A stretch of DNA of 13,615 nucleotides from Gemmatimonadota bacterium (GTDB taxonomy: Bacteria; Gemmatimonadota; Gemmatimonadetes; Longimicrobiales; Gaopeijiaceae): NCBI GenBank assembly GCA_016209995.1, contig JACQVC010000264.1, forward strand, positions 1 to 13,615, in the 5' to 3' direction. Under the pieces are notes generated by a model that had not been told where the DNA came from, did no database searches, and worked only from the letters and a program-made list of their open reading frames with translations. Every line of letters begins with the position of its first letter. Position 1 is the stretch's first letter. A program made the position numbers and the translations under genes. Shown piece by piece: positions 13,521-13,615 of this stretch.

Positions 13521-13613
13521 GAAGCCCGGAATCAACGTCTGGTAACCTCCCCGGGACGTTCGCCTTCCCCGCGAGGGGGCCTGACGTAAGCCCCGGGAGT
13601 CAGCTCCGGCTTC
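13521..13613. other. Cluster of inverted repeats, possible structured RNA
   Basis: Outer arms GAAGCCCGGA (13521-13530) and TCCGGCTTC (13605-13613) pair with one bulged C. Inside are three further arms: AACGTC (13534-13539) with GACGTT (13555-13560), CCCC (13567-13570) with GGGG across a GCGA tetraloop, and CTGAC (13581-13585) with GTCAG (13599-13603). Together they can fold as a four-way junction of about 93 nt. It does not match tRNA, 5S, tmRNA, SRP or a riboswitch I know. GC-rich sequence gives chance pairing, so this is a weak call. No coding frame of interest lies between 13436 and 13615. Confidence 0.3.
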
Positions 13614-13615
13614 AC

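Noticed and set aside
13048..13545. Plus-strand frame across the end of the protease gene
   Set aside because: It reads through the zincin coding region in another frame with low-complexity composition.
1..13615. CRISPR array, tRNA or rRNA genes, insertion sequence or prophage
   Set aside because: I saw no regularly spaced repeats, no recognisable tRNA or rRNA sequence, and no transposase, integrase or phage protein. The only mobile signal is the attC-like pair.

Overview
The window is about 13.6 kb of GC-rich bacterial chromosome with tightly packed genes, strong Shine-Dalgarno sequences and several exported proteins. The gene content (an exported M28 peptidase, outer-membrane beta-barrels, lipoproteins) and base composition suggest a free-living Gram-negative. 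Gemmatimonadota or a related soil lineage is a reasonable guess from general feel, but no gene here proves it.

Left accessory edge (1-980): a Phd/YefM-type antitoxin gene on the minus strand runs off the window and has a near-consensus promoter with a palindrome between its -35 and -10. It is followed by two related 82-84 bp imperfect-palindrome elements (about 325-406 and 894-977), whose right halves match at 30 of 32 bases and which end in AAC.../...GTT boxes. Between them lies one plus-strand gene, a HigA-type HTH antitoxin, whose stop codon overlaps the start of the second element. This is the layout of an integron gene cassette, with attC-like sites and no integrase in view. Ahead of the antitoxin is a frameshifted remnant of about 18 codons of a HigB/RelE-type toxin, so this toxin-antitoxin module has lost its toxin.

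Core metabolic block (1063-5562): an exported M28-family metallopeptidase in which the usual Glu-Glu pair is His-His; a convergent pteridine-reductase-like SDR whose catalytic Tyr is replaced by His; a divergent classical SDR with an intact active site; and class II fumarase fumC, 13 bp after that SDR. A strong hairpin follows fumC.

Middle block (5577-8047): two unrecognised genes (a 175-residue soluble protein and a membrane-anchored coiled-coil protein) separated by a 427 bp gene-free gap with nested inverted repeats, then endonuclease IV (nfo) with all nine metal ligands but no obvious start codon.

Metal-uptake locus (8075-11935, minus strand): a small exported His/Cys-rich protein, an outer-membrane barrel with a coiled-coil N-terminus and a His/Glu-rich stretch, a ZnuA/TroA-type binding protein and a ZnuB-type permease. 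Together they look like a route for zinc (or manganese) across both membranes. The ABC ATPase is not in the window. A 2 x 17 bp tandem repeat sits just upstream of the binding-protein gene.

Right end (12018-13615): a two-gene unit encoding a small exported beta-barrel and a matrixin-like lipoprotein protease, overlapping by four bases. It is followed by about 180 bp without a gene that holds a cluster of inverted repeats which could be a structured RNA.
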